From: Acholeplasmataceae bacterium
GTDB taxonomy: Bacteria > Bacillota_I > Bacilli_A > Acholeplasmatales > UBA5453
NCBI GenBank assembly: GCA_012837645.1
Contig: DUQU01000006.1
Location: forward strand, 28,359 to 92,358
Direction of reading: 5' to 3'
Length of the DNA stretch: 64,000 nucleotides
Positions 13,624-23,965 of this stretch are shown in pieces. A program made the translations under genes and the position numbers. The number at the start of each line of letters is the position of its first letter. Position 1 is the first letter of the stretch. The notes beneath the pieces were generated by a model that had not been told where the DNA came from, searched no databases, and saw only the letters and a program-made list of their open reading frames with translations.

Positions 13624-15693
13624 TTATTTTACTTTAGTTAAAGCCGGATGATTATTAAGAAAGGTTTTAATTCCATGTTTTAAGTGAAAAGCCACCCTAA
13701 TTTTATCATCTTCAACTTGAACGACGACACCATTACCATAACTTTCATGATTAATACGATCGCCTAACTTAAATTCCTCTTTATCCTTGGTTTTTACTTC
13801 AACAACCTCTTGAAAAACAGGCAGTTCTTCTTTTAATAAACCCGCTTCACTTAAAAATACCGAAGGCAGATTAGAACGAACCGTTCCAAAACGAAAACGT
13901 GATTTTGCCCAAGATACGATTAGTCTTTCCTGGGCTCTTGTAATAGCGACATAAAAAACTCTTCTTTCTTCTTCAAATTCTTTTTTTAACATCGCGCTAC
14001 TATTAGGAAAAATCCCTTCTTCTAAACCAACAACGAAAACCACTTTATACTCCAATCCTTTAACTTGATGAATGCTCGCTAAAGTAATAGCTTCAACCAA
14101 AGTGGTTTTATCTAAATTAGTCTTTAAAGACATCTCATTTAAGACTTCTTCTAAAATTTCTAACTTAGGCAAACTATAATCTAAACTAGCTTCATAAAAA
14201 ATTGCTTTTAATTCATAAACGTTTTCAAGACGATCCTTTGATTCAGCGCCTTCATTTTTTAACATTTGATAATAACCACTTTCATTACCAACGATATCAA
14301 CAATATCGGTTAACTTTTCAACGGCATTTATTTTCTCTTTAATTGTAAAAATAATTTTCTTAAAACTTTCTAAAGCACTGAGCGTTTGCTTTGGTAAATT
14401 GATCGTATCAATGGCTTCAAAAAGTGAAATTTTATTTAAATTAGCAAAAACTTCTAACTTACCAATTGTAACTTGACCCAATTTTCTTCTGGGGATATTA
14501 ACAACCCTCTTAAAAGAAATATTATCAGCAGGATTTATCGCTAGCCTTAAATAAGCCAAAATATCTTTAATCTCTTTTCTTTCAAAAAAAGAAACACCTC
14601 CATAAATCCGATAAGGGAGTTTTTCTTTTAAAAAAGATTCTTCAAAAACCCTGCTTAATGAATTAACACGATAAAGCACCGCTATCTCATTATAAAGATA
14701 ACCATTTTCTAAAAAAATTTTAATCGCTTTACTAACAAAATAAGCTTCATCGCGATCAGATTCTCTAGTTTCATAAATAACCGGAAAACCTTCTCCTAAA
14801 CTGCTTTTCAAGTTTTTTTCTGGACGATCTGTTGCATGACCTATTAACAAATTAGCAACCTCAAGAATTTTAGTTTTAGAGCGATAATTTTGATCTAAAA
14901 CAATTAATTCAGGTGCGAAGTCGATAATAAATAAATCTAAATTATCATAATTAGCACCTCTAAAGCCATAAATAGATTGGTCGGGGTCACCAACAACAAA
15001 AACATTTTTTAAAGTCCCCCCTAAGAGTTTAATTAATTGATACTGAATTAAATTGGTATCTTGAAATTCATCGATAAGAAAATGGGTATATGCTTTATTA
15101 TAATAATCTTTTAAAGACTCATTAGAAGAAAGCAACTTGATTGTTAAAACAATTAAGTCATCAAAATCAAGAGCATTATTTTCTTTTAAATAGTTATTAT
15201 ATTTATTAAAAATATTATTCTCTTCTTGGTCTAAATAGTTTATTTGTTTATTTTTATACCGAGAAAATAAATCTTTTAAGTTATTAGAATTGTACTTATT
15301 AACATCATAATTTAATTCTTTTACAGTGTCTCTTATTATTTGTTTACTATCATCTTCATCAAGTATTAAAAAGTTTCTCGAATAGGAACCGTCAAGATGA
15401 TGAATTTCATCTCTTAAAAAGCGTGCACAAAAAGAATGGAAAGTCGATACCTTAAGATGATATGCTCTTTCACCAACCAATTCCGCTACCCTTTCTTTCA
15501 TTTCCCGGGCAGCTTTATTAGTAAAAGTCATCGCTACAATCGCATAAGGGGAAATTCCCTCCTTAATTAAATTGGCGATTCTATAAGTTAAGGTTCTCGT
15601 CTTTCCTGTACCGGCACCAGCAATAACTGCTAATGAACCTGTAATTTTCGTCACCGCTTTAAATTGATTTTGATTTAAGTCTTTTAAAAACAT
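13624..15693 (-). CDS. pcrA: ATP-dependent DNA helicase PcrA/UvrD
   Basis: Full SF1A motifs (VIAGAGTGKTRTLTYR, DEFQDTN, HQVKGLEY, YVAITRAQ), C-terminal PcrA-like region. Confidence 0.93.
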   Translation of the reverse strand: MFLKDLNQNQFKAVTKITGSLAVIAGAGTGKTRTLTYRIANLIKEGISPYAIVAMTFTNKAAREMKERVAELVGERAYHLKVSTFHSFCARFLRDEIHHLDGSYSRNFLILDEDDSKQIIRDTVKELNYDVNKYNSNNLKDLFSRYKNKQINYLDQEENNIFNKYNNYLKENNALDFDDLIVLTIKLLSSNESLKDYYNKAYTHFLIDEFQDTNLIQYQLIKLLGGTLKNVFVVGDPDQSIYGFRGANYDNLDLFIIDFAPELIVLDQNYRSKTKILEVANLLIGHATDRPEKNLKSSLGEGFPVIYETRESDRDEAYFVSKAIKIFLENGYLYNEIAVLYRVNSLSRVFEESFLKEKLPYRIYGGVSFFERKEIKDILAYLRLAINPADNISFKRVVNIPRRKLGQVTIGKLEVFANLNKISLFEAIDTINLPKQTLSALESFKKIIFTIKEKINAVEKLTDIVDIVGNESGYYQMLKNEGAESKDRLENVYELKAIFYEASLDYSLPKLEILEEVLNEMSLKTNLDKTTLVEAITLASIHQVKGLEYKVVFVVGLEEGIFPNSSAMLKKEFEEERRVFYVAITRAQERLIVSWAKSRFRFGTVRSNLPSVFLSEAGLLKEELPVFQEVVEVKTKDKEEFKLGDRINHESYGNGVVVQVEDDKIRVAFHLKHGIKTFLNNHPALTKVK

Positions 15694-15727
15694 TCTAACT
15701 CCTTTTACTACAATGTATTAAACCTTT

Positions 15728-17347
15728 TTATTTAAAAGAACTTTTTAATTCCACAATTCGATGATAAGCTAATTTTTCTTTTTCCTTTTGATCACGAATA
15801 AAATAACCATTACGAATAAATTGCACTGCTTCATCTTTATTTTCCATCGCTTTTTCTACATATCCTTGTTTTGTTTGCCATGAATTTTTGTTTATTCTAT
15901 CTAAAAGTGGCTCTTCACCATCAAATATTATCGGTTCTAGTAAATTAAAGGTTGCCGGTAGTGCTTTCGCTGCAGAAACAAAATGAATAGTGCCGTTTGG
16001 CTTCCTTTTATTAAAGCCAGAACCACTCTTTGTTTCCTCATCATATGTAACTAATAGTTCTATTATTTCTCCCTTGTCATTATAAATTACATCATGACAT
16101 TTGATAAAATAAGCATTAAAAAGTCTCACTTCAATATCTTTCGCTAATCTTTTCCATTTTTTATTTGGTTTTTCCAATATGAAATCATCTTTTTCTATAT
16201 AAAGATGTTTAGAAAAATAAACTGTTTTCTCGCCCAAACTTGGATTATTTTGGTCTAAGGGAACGATAATTTCTTCGATTTTATTATCAGGATAATTAGT
16301 GATTGTTACTTTAAGTGGGTCTAAAACCGCCATCATTTTGGAGGTTTTGTTTTGCAAATCATCTCTAATGAATGATTCTAACATCGCCATTGAAACAGAA
16401 GCATTAGTTTTTGAAAGACCAGTCGCTAAAATAAATTCTTTAATTGCCTCTTTAGTGTAACCACGATTTCTTAATCCGCTTAAAGTGGGAAGTCGTGGAT
16501 CGTCCCAACCAGTTACTATTTTATTATCCACCAATACTTTTAAATATCTTTTACTCATAACTGTGTTTTCAATATTTAACCTTCCAAATTCAATTTGTCT
16601 TGGAATTTTTTCCATTTCAGTTTCTTTTACAAACCAATCATAAATGGGGCGATGGTTTTCGAACTCTAAACTGCACAAAGAATGGGTAATTCCTTCAATT
16701 GCATCCTCTAAAGGGTGAGCATAATCATACATCGGATAAATAACCCAATCATTTTTAGTACGATGGTGAGCTTCATAGCTAATTCTATAAATAACTGGAT
16801 CCCGTAAATTAATATTAGGGTTTGCCATATCAATTTTAGCTCTTAATACTTTTTCACCTTCTTGAAAGTGACCTTCTTTCATTTTAATAAATAGATTAAG
16901 GTTCTCATCTACCGTCCGATTTCGATAAGGTGAATTTAAGCCAGGAGTATTTAAAGTTCCTCTCGTTTTGGATATTTCTTCTGCGCTTTGATCATCTACA
17001 TATGCCAATCCTTTTTTAATTAACAATAGTGCTCTTTGATACATCTCGTTAAAATAATCGCTGGCATATAAAATTGCTTTAGGTTCATAACCCAACCATT
17101 TTACATCTTCGATTATTGAGTGCACATACTTTTCTTCTTCTTTTTCTGGATTGGTATCATCAAATCTCAAGTTAGTATAACCACCAAAGTTTTTTGCTAA
17201 TTCAAAATTAATAATAATCGCTCTAGCATGACCAATATGTAAAAAACCATTGGGTTCTGGTGGGAATCTCGTAATGATAGTGTCATGTTTTTTGTTTTTT
17301 AAATCTTCTTCCATTATTGTTTTAATAAAATTCGAATGTTTTTCCAT
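15728..17347 (-). CDS. glnS: Glutaminyl-tRNA synthetase
   Basis: RFPPEPNGFLHIGHARAI, NLRFDDTNPEKEEEKYV, VMSKRYL KMSKS-type loop. Confidence 0.93.
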   Translation of the reverse strand: MEKHSNFIKTIMEEDLKNKKHDTIITRFPPEPNGFLHIGHARAIIINFELAKNFGGYTNLRFDDTNPEKEEEKYVHSIIEDVKWLGYEPKAILYASDYFNEMYQRALLLIKKGLAYVDDQSAEEISKTRGTLNTPGLNSPYRNRTVDENLNLFIKMKEGHFQEGEKVLRAKIDMANPNINLRDPVIYRISYEAHHRTKNDWVIYPMYDYAHPLEDAIEGITHSLCSLEFENHRPIYDWFVKETEMEKIPRQIEFGRLNIENTVMSKRYLKVLVDNKIVTGWDDPRLPTLSGLRNRGYTKEAIKEFILATGLSKTNASVSMAMLESFIRDDLQNKTSKMMAVLDPLKVTITNYPDNKIEEIIVPLDQNNPSLGEKTVYFSKHLYIEKDDFILEKPNKKWKRLAKDIEVRLFNAYFIKCHDVIYNDKGEIIELLVTYDEETKSGSGFNKRKPNGTIHFVSAAKALPATFNLLEPIIFDGEEPLLDRINKNSWQTKQGYVEKAMENKDEAVQFIRNGYFIRDQKEKEKLAYHRIVELKSSFK

Positions 17348-17362
17348 ATTATCACCGCTTTA

Positions 17363-17391
17363 ATTATACCCTAAAAAGGCTTTATTAACAA
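17363..17391 (-). promoter_or_regulatory. Promoter TTGTTA-N17-TATAAT upstream of glnS
   Basis: -35 at 17386-17391, -10 at 17363-17368 on minus strand; predicted short leader. Confidence 0.7.
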
Positions 17392-17456
17392 TTAAATCAG
17401 GGGCTTTCTTGCTTTTTTGCAAAGAGGCTTTTTTCTGTTTTTATTAATGTAACTAA

Positions 17457-18458
17457 CTAATTTTCTTCTAAACTTAAATCTGGTATTCCCGCCAATTGAT
17501 AATCCTTTTCTTCGCCTCTTTTTAAATAGGCATAATAAGCAGCAGCCCCAATCATCGCTGCATTGTCAGTGCAATATTTTAAATCCGGAATATTTATCTC
17601 TCTATTTTTAATAGTTTTTAACACTACTTCTCTCAAACGAGAGTTAGCAGCTACTCCTCCAACTACTAAAACTTGCTTAGGATTAAAATTTTCAACAGCT
17701 AAGTTTAATTTATAAACTAAAACATCAACAACTGCTTCTTGAAATGAAGCTGCTAAATCAGCTTTGCTATAATCATTTTTTAATCTTTCTTGGTGGTAAA
17801 TAATATTATTGACTGCACTTTTTATTCCCGAGAAACTAAATTTATAATCATCTTTATCTAAGTAAGGTCGCGTTAAATTAAAAGTGTCTTTTCCTTCTTT
17901 GGCAAGTTTGTCAATGAGCGGTCCCCCAGGATAACCTAAACCCATCATTCTAGCAACCTTATCATAGGCTTCGCCAACCGCATCATCAAGCGTTTCCCCT
18001 AATATCTTAAATTCCATATGATCAGACATATAAACTAGCTCAGTATGCCCTCCAGAAACAAGCAATGCAACCAAAGGAAACTTCAAGTCACTATCGATAT
18101 TGCCAGCATAAATATGACCTGCTAAATGATTTATTCCAATTAAAGGAATATTATGAGCAAAAGCAAAAGTAGTCGCGGCATTAATTCCTACTAATAAAGC
18201 ACCAATTAATCCAGGTCCTTTGGTAACAGCAACCAAATCAATTTCACCTATAGAAATATTCGCTTCTTTAATTGCTTCTTTAAAAATTAAACTAATATGT
18301 CTAATGTGATAACGTGAAGCTATTTCTGGAACAACTCCTCCATATTTTTGATGAATATTTATTTGCGATAAAACTACATTAGATAAAACCTCTTTACCAT
18401 CTTTTACAATCGCAACACTGGTTTCATCGCAAGACGTTTCTACTGCCAAAATAATCAT
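17457..18458 (-). CDS. tsaD: tRNA t6A transferase subunit TsaD
   Basis: [29 protein letters not shown]. Confidence 0.96.
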   Translation of the reverse strand: MIILAVETSCDETSVAIVKDGKEVLSNVVLSQINIHQKYGGVVPEIASRYHIRHISLIFKEAIKEANISIGEIDLVAVTKGPGLIGALLVGINAATTFAFAHNIPLIGINHLAGHIYAGNIDSDLKFPLVALLVSGGHTELVYMSDHMEFKILGETLDDAVGEAYDKVARMMGLGYPGGPLIDKLAKEGKDTFNLTRPYLDKDDYKFSFSGIKSAVNNIIYHQERLKNDYSKADLAASFQEAVVDVLVYKLNLAVENFNPKQVLVVGGVAANSRLREVVLKTIKNREINIPDLKYCTDNAAMIGAAAYYAYLKRGEEKDYQLAGIPDLSLEEN

Positions 18459-18889
18459 TTATTCATTCTCCTTACCATTAAAAAACCATCTTCTTGTTGA
18501 TAATAATGCGGCAATGTTTTTATAATTTTAAATCCAAACTGGTTGTAAAGCTTTAAAGCTATTTGATTAGAAACTTTCACTTCTAAAGATATTTCTTCAA
18601 CATCATTACTATAAAAAAAGTTTATCCCATGAGCCAACAACTTCTTTCCATAGCCGCCCTTTCTTTTTTCTTCGGCAATAACCAAATCGATAATAGCTCC
18701 TTTTTTTAAAGATAACCAAACAATTAAATAACCAACCACCTTTTTTTCAACTAAAACAAAAACGTAATAGGTTTCATCCGCCCTAATAACATCTTGAAGC
18801 CAGTTTTCACTAACAGAACTAGTTAAAGCTGCTTTTGATAACATTAAAATCGCTTCTATATCTTTAAATGAAGCCTTTCTAATTTCCAT
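18455..18889 (-). CDS. rimI: RimI-like GNAT acetyltransferase
   Basis: GNAT core; located between tsaD and tsaB as usual. Confidence 0.8.
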   Translation of the reverse strand: MEIRKASFKDIEAILMLSKAALTSSVSENWLQDVIRADETYYVFVLVEKKVVGYLIVWLSLKKGAIIDLVIAEEKRKGGYGKKLLAHGINFFYSNDVEEISLEVKVSNQIALKLYNQFGFKIIKTLPHYYQQEDGFLMVRRMNK

Positions 18890-18890
18890 T

Positions 18891-19463
18891 TTAAGAGATC
18901 TTAGTCTTTCTTAAATAATTTGGTTCTAAAAGATCAACATCAACAACTAAAGTCGCTTTTTTAATAATGTTTTTAAGATCAATTTGATAATGATATTCAT
19001 CCAACATAAGGGGTTTAACAGCCTCTTTTTTTGCTAACTCTTTTAAAGCGTCCGTTGTTAAAAAAGAATCTTCCCTTAAAGTTTTATCTTCATCATAAAT
19101 GGCTGCGAATACATTACCGTTTCTAGCATCGATCATCGGAGCATGAGGATAGTTGTATCCACTAGCGAGAAAATACAAACTTGAAACTTGATAAAGGTTT
19201 ATCCCCAGTGCATAAGCGAGCATTTTAGCAACCGTTACACTTACTCTAAGGCCAGTATATGACCCGGGACCAACACCAACATAAATCTCTTTAATCTCTT
19301 TAATTTTTAATTCTCTTCTTTTTAATAATAACGCTATTCTATCGACAACATATTTAGCATGATCCTTTTTACCAATTCTAATTGTCTCTTCAATTAAATT
19401 ACCGTTCTTTGCAACCGCAACATACAACAGATTAGTAGCGGAATCTAAAAATAATTGTTTCAT
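18891..19463 (-). CDS. tsaB: TsaB
   Basis: GVGPGSYTGLRVSVTVAKMLAYALG; operon context. Confidence 0.92.
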   Translation of the reverse strand: MKQLFLDSATNLLYVAVAKNGNLIEETIRIGKKDHAKYVVDRIALLLKRRELKIKEIKEIYVGVGPGSYTGLRVSVTVAKMLAYALGINLYQVSSLYFLASGYNYPHAPMIDARNGNVFAAIYDEDKTLREDSFLTTDALKELAKKEAVKPLMLDEYHYQIDLKNIIKKATLVVDVDLLEPNYLRKTKIS

Positions 19464-19915
19464 AAATAATCAACAACCTCTTGATACTTTCTACCTTTCG
19501 CCTTAAAAGTAAAATTTCTTTTATTTTCAGAAATAATTTCAATTTCAATTAATAAATACTCTTTTGGCAACAATGACTTGACATTAAAAGGCCATTCAAT
19601 AACAGTAATACCATCACTATTAATATAATCTTCTAAATCAAAATCCATCCCCTCATCATCTAGGCGGTATAAATCTAAATGATAAAGTTTAACTTCGTCT
19701 TCAAGGTATCTTTTTAAAATGGTAAAACTAGGACTATTGATAACTGCCTTTATTCCTAATGCTAATCCAATTCCTTTTGTCAACGTTGTCTTTCCAGCCG
19801 CTAAATCACCAGCCAATAAAATGGTCATCTCAGGCTTTAATAACAAACCTACTTGATGACCTAAATGAATGGTTTCCTCAGCGCTATTAGTTTTCTTTAT
19901 TTTAATATTATTCAC
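19460..19915 (-). CDS. tsaE: TsaE ATPase
   Basis: LLAGDLAAGKTTLTKGIGLALGI, NSPSFTI, YHLDLYRLDD. Confidence 0.94.
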   Translation of the reverse strand: MNNIKIKKTNSAEETIHLGHQVGLLLKPEMTILLAGDLAAGKTTLTKGIGLALGIKAVINSPSFTILKRYLEDEVKLYHLDLYRLDDEGMDFDLEDYINSDGITVIEWPFNVKSLLPKEYLLIEIEIISENKRNFTFKAKGRKYQEVVDYL

Positions 19916-21221
19916 TTTTATCCTCGATTTTTTTTGTTAGTTTTTGAGCTAGTTCTTGATAACCTTGTTTTCCCAATAAAGCAAACATATTGTCTTTATA
20001 AGCCTCAACACCGGGCTGATTAAAAGGATTGACACCAAGTAAATAAGCGCTCATCGCACAAGCTTTAAAAAAGAAATAAACCAAATAACCAAAATGATAA
20101 CAATCCAACTTTTCAATTTCAATAACGACATTAGGAACGCCCCCTTCACTATGAGCAAGCAAAGTTGCTAAAAAGGCTTGATCGTTGATTTCAGTTAAGC
20201 TTTTTTCTTTTAAATAATTTAAATCATCAAAATTATCGTTATCAGCAGGAATTTTAATTGTCTTTGAACTTTCTTTTACTTTTAAAACTGTTTCAAACAT
20301 TAATCGTGGTCCCTCTTGAAATAGTTGACCCAAAGAGTGCAGATCAGTTGTAAATTTAGCACTACTTACAAAAAGGCCTTTATTATCTTTACCTTCTGAC
20401 TCTCCAAAGAGCTGCATCCACCACTCTAAAAAGAAATTAAGTTGCGGTTCGTAATTAACGATGGTTTCAATTGTTTTGCCTTCTAAATACAACTGATAAC
20501 GTGTTTTCGCATATAAATAAGCATCATTATCGCGTTTTAATAAATCATAATAACTAGCTTTAGCTCCCCTCATAATCTCTTTTATATCAAGACCTGCAAA
20601 TGCTAATGGAAAAAGACCCACAGCAGTCAAAACGCTAAAACGGCCACCAATATCATTAGCTAAATCAAAGGTTTGATAACCCTTTAAAGACGCCATTTTC
20701 CTTAATGAACCTTTTTCTTTATCTGTCGTAACGAAAATTCTTTCGTTGGCCTTTTCATGATATTTATCTTCCAACAGCTTTTTAAATATTCGAAACGCCA
20801 AAGCCGGCTCAGTGGTTGTTCCTGATTTGGAAATAACATTAATAATAAAATCCTTTTCTTTTAAATAATCATAGAGATCACGATGATAACTTTCTGAAAG
20901 ATTAAAGCCAGCAAAGAGAATTTCGAACTCTTTATTAAAGGTGCTTGTTAACATTTCTAAACCTGCTTTTAAGCCTAAATAAGAACCACCGATACCGATA
21001 ACTAATAACGTGCTGCTTTTCGTCCTCGCTTCCTGAGCTGCTTTTATTAAACTCTTTAAATCATTTTCAGTAGTCTTAATTGGTAACTCTAACCAGCCTA
21101 AAAACTCACTGCCTAAACCAGATTTTTCATGAATTTTTTGGTGGATCTCTTTAATTTCCTTTTCTAAATTTAATTCTTTTTTAAAAAAAGGTTTTGCATA
21201 ATTAATATTTACTTTAATCAT
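19908..21221 (-). CDS. pgi: Glucose-6-phosphate isomerase
   Basis: VIGIGGSYLGLKAG, VISKSGTTTEPA; SD AAGGAT supports ATG at 21221. Confidence 0.95.
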   Translation of the reverse strand: MIKVNINYAKPFFKKELNLEKEIKEIHQKIHEKSGLGSEFLGWLELPIKTTENDLKSLIKAAQEARTKSSTLLVIGIGGSYLGLKAGLEMLTSTFNKEFEILFAGFNLSESYHRDLYDYLKEKDFIINVISKSGTTTEPALAFRIFKKLLEDKYHEKANERIFVTTDKEKGSLRKMASLKGYQTFDLANDIGGRFSVLTAVGLFPLAFAGLDIKEIMRGAKASYYDLLKRDNDAYLYAKTRYQLYLEGKTIETIVNYEPQLNFFLEWWMQLFGESEGKDNKGLFVSSAKFTTDLHSLGQLFQEGPRLMFETVLKVKESSKTIKIPADNDNFDDLNYLKEKSLTEINDQAFLATLLAHSEGGVPNVVIEIEKLDCYHFGYLVYFFFKACAMSAYLLGVNPFNQPGVEAYKDNMFALLGKQGYQELAQKLTKKIEDKSE

Positions 21222-21558
21222 CGTTATCATCCTTAATATTTCTTAATGCCCTTTTTAAAAAGAAAGGCATCTCATCTTCAAGTGTTTTAAATCCTATTTC
21301 TAAATCTCTTACAATAATCTTCTTTTTATTTTCTGCTTGTTTGTATGACAATTTAAGTTGTTTGTTTTCTTCATCAATCTCTAAAATAAGGGCATCAACA
21401 AAGTCGCCAATGCTTGCAAAAGAATATATATCTTGAACAAACTTATCGCTTATTTCAGAAATATGAATTAAACCTATATAATCTTTTACTTTTACAAAGA
21501 CTCCATAACTTGCATAACCTGTGACTTCGCATCTCACAATTTGTCTTTTTGAAAACAT
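21214..21558 (-). CDS. Small S1-domain RNA-binding protein (CvfD/YugI-like)
   Basis: S1 motif CEVTGYASYGVFVKVKDYIGLIHISEIS; start moved to MFSKRQ after GGTGG. Confidence 0.8.
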   Translation of the reverse strand: MFSKRQIVRCEVTGYASYGVFVKVKDYIGLIHISEISDKFVQDIYSFASIGDFVDALILEIDEENKQLKLSYKQAENKKKIIVRDLEIGFKTLEDEMPFFLKRALRNIKDDNDD

Positions 21559-21811
21559 CTTACCACCGAAACTATTATACCTTTTTTTAAGACTTTTAGT
21601 AAGCGAAAAAGCAAAATCCATTATCTTTTTCTTAGCTTTATTTATCTAGTTAATTACTGTTAAGCGCTCACTTAATAAAAAAAGAAAAGTTTTAACAAGA
21701 AAAAGAAAACTTTTAAACTTGTCTAAAACTAATCTTGAAATAATACTTATTTTAACTCTTAATATCAGTAAGTTATCTTACCGAATATTTTAAATAATTT
21801 CTTGCTATTAC

Positions 21812-22039
21812 TTAAACTAAAACAACGCCAATTACACCAGGAACGTTTTCTAATAACATCGTTTCAATTCCTTCTCTTAGTGTGATATCGATTAAAGGGC
21901 AGCCATCGCAAGCCCCTAACATTTTCACATACACCAGCCCTTCATCAACAGAGACGATTTCAATATCGCCGCCATCATTTTGAATATATGGTCGGACTTT
22001 TTCAATTAATTCTCTCACCATTTTTTCTGTTTCGTCCAT
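21812..22039 (-). CDS. NifU C-terminal domain Fe-S scaffold protein
   Basis: IRPYIQNDGGDIE-type and GACDGCPLIDITL CxxC; SD GAAGGG precedes ATG 22039. Confidence 0.9.
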   Translation of the reverse strand: MDETEKMVRELIEKVRPYIQNDGGDIEIVSVDEGLVYVKMLGACDGCPLIDITLREGIETMLLENVPGVIGVVLV

Positions 22040-22098
22040 TTTCATCACCCTTCTAAAAAAAGTATACGTATTAATAATTTCTTTTGCAAATATAATAC

Positions 22099-22371
22099 TC
22101 ACAACTTAATTCTTTTTAAAATAAAATAACCAGCATAATAATTACAGCTTTCATTTAAGTGAATCGGAATTTCTTTCACGCTTTGCTGTTTTGACAAATC
22201 AGCATAAAAGCCTTTTAATCTTAAAACATCAGCGGAAACATCGCCAACAATAAAATCATATTTGTCAAAGATTTCTTCAAGATAGCGCTCTTGAAATTTT
22301 ACAATATCAAAAGCATCTTTGTAATTGTTAACTAACTCATATGTTCCTACCGTTGATTCAATAATTTTCAT
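22099..22371 (-). CDS. yutD: YutD-family protein
   Basis: YutD-like RYLEEIFDKYDFIVGDVSADVLRLKGF; AAGGAG before ATG 22371. Confidence 0.8.
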   Translation of the reverse strand: MKIIESTVGTYELVNNYKDAFDIVKFQERYLEEIFDKYDFIVGDVSADVLRLKGFYADLSKQQSVKEIPIHLNESCNYYAGYFILKRIKL

Positions 22372-23456
22372 TCTATTCTCCTTTTTATTAGACAAACCGC
22401 TTCGCTAGCAATCGCTTCTTTCTTTCCAATCGCACCAACACCTTCATTAGTGCCCGCTTTAATATTAACACAAGCATTATCAATTTTTAAAAGTTTACTA
22501 ACGTTTTCTTTAATTAAGTTTAAATAAGGATTAAGCCGAGGCTCTTCTAAATAAACACTAGCATCGATATTAACGACGTAATAATCAAACTCTTTTAACT
22601 TCTCATTGACATAAAAAATAATTTCTTGAGAGGCTAAGTCTTTAAACCTTTTATCGCTATCAGGAAAATGACTACCTAAATCTCCCAACCCTAAAGCCCC
22701 TAAGAGTGCTTCAGCGATAGCGTGCAATAAGACATCGCCGTCACTATGAGCGAGAATCTTAAAGGGAGCTTTTATTTTAACCCCTCCAATAATTATTTCA
22801 TCACCAGCCTTAGTTTGGTGAATATCATAAGCGTGACCAATTTTAAATTGACTTGTTAGCATTTTCAAATCCTCTTTTGTAGTTATTTTTTTATTGTTAG
22901 TGTCGTGAAAAATCACTTTCACTTCCTCATCATAATAACTTTTATATAAACTAACTTCATCAGGATAATCACACTTAGAGTTTAAAAAGGCTTCTTTTAA
23001 TTTAGTAGTCTTAAAAACTTGAGGCGTTTCCGCTAAAATTAGTTCCTCCCTTTTAAGAAGATTTAAGTTATTATCATAAACAGTATCATAAACTCTTTTC
23101 GCTACCATCAAAGCGTCATAATGAGCAACCTCTTTTAAGAGTTCATCAATTACTGCTTCTTTTAAAAAGGGACGGGCAGCATCATGAATCAAAACATACT
23201 TTGAAGTTACTAACTTTAAACCCGCTAAAACTGAATCACTTCTCTTAACTCCCCCATAAACGTATGATCCTTGATAATACTCTTTAATAGTTTTTTCATC
23301 GTTTTTATTAATAACTACAATTACTTGAAAGCCTTTCTTTAAAAAAAGCTTAACGGTTTTTAAAAAAAGTGGCTCGCCCTGATAATCAACTAATACCTTG
23401 TTTAACTGTTGTTGGGACCTTTTGCCAGTCCCTGCAGCTAAAATAATCGCTGTCAT
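22368..23456 (-). CDS. ispDF: Bifunctional IspD/IspF
   Basis: IspD AAGTGKR, HDAARPF; IspF GHAYDIHQ, LAHSDGDVLLHAIAEALLGA. Confidence 0.95.
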   Translation of the reverse strand: MTAIILAAGTGKRSQQQLNKVLVDYQGEPLFLKTVKLFLKKGFQVIVVINKNDEKTIKEYYQGSYVYGGVKRSDSVLAGLKLVTSKYVLIHDAARPFLKEAVIDELLKEVAHYDALMVAKRVYDTVYDNNLNLLKREELILAETPQVFKTTKLKEAFLNSKCDYPDEVSLYKSYYDEEVKVIFHDTNNKKITTKEDLKMLTSQFKIGHAYDIHQTKAGDEIIIGGVKIKAPFKILAHSDGDVLLHAIAEALLGALGLGDLGSHFPDSDKRFKDLASQEIIFYVNEKLKEFDYYVVNIDASVYLEEPRLNPYLNLIKENVSKLLKIDNACVNIKAGTNEGVGAIGKKEAIASEAVCLIKRRIE

Positions 23457-23965
23457 AAAATCACGTCCATAGGAATATCATGACTATCAATAGTAATATC
23501 TAAATTTTTAAATCTCAGGTATACAATACCCACCTTATAACCTTTATATTGATGAAAATATTTATCATAGTAACCCTTACCATGCCCTAAACGATAATTA
23601 TCACTACTCGCTAAACAAGGCACTAAATAAAGATCAATTTCCCGTTCTAAAAGAAAACTTTCTGATGGTTCTTTTAAACCAAATACTGATGGTTTTAAAA
23701 GATTAACATCTTTAACTAAATAAAAGTTTAATGAATCTTTAACCACTTTAGGAAAATAAAATTGCTTTTCGCTAAACTTCTCCATTAAATCAGTCAAATC
23801 GATCTCATAATAAAGCGGATAATAAAGAGCCACCTTTAAAGCTTCTTGAAACTCTTTCAAATTACTAATCAGTGTTAACAACTGCTTTTGTCTAGTTTGT
23901 TTCTCTTCTTTAGTAATCATCGGGTATTGCTCTTTAAAAAAAGTTCTCGCTTTCTTTTTAGTCAT
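23453..23965 (-). CDS. 5-formyltetrahydrofolate cyclo-ligase
   Basis: YRLGHGKGYYDKYF motif. Confidence 0.93.
   Translation of the reverse strand: MTKKKARTFFKEQYPMITKEEKQTRQKQLLTLISNLKEFQEALKVALYYPLYYEIDLTDLMEKFSEKQFYFPKVVKDSLNFYLVKDVNLLKPSVFGLKEPSESFLLEREIDLYLVPCLASSDNYRLGHGKGYYDKYFHQYKGYKVGIVYLRFKNLDITIDSHDIPMDVIL

Noticed and set aside
21765-21784. TCAGTAAGTTATCTTACCGA near-palindrome and a nearby AAAAGTTTT/AAAACTTTT inverted repeat (around 21690-21720)
   Set aside because: AT-rich, imperfect or without a clear promoter or T-run context; could be chance
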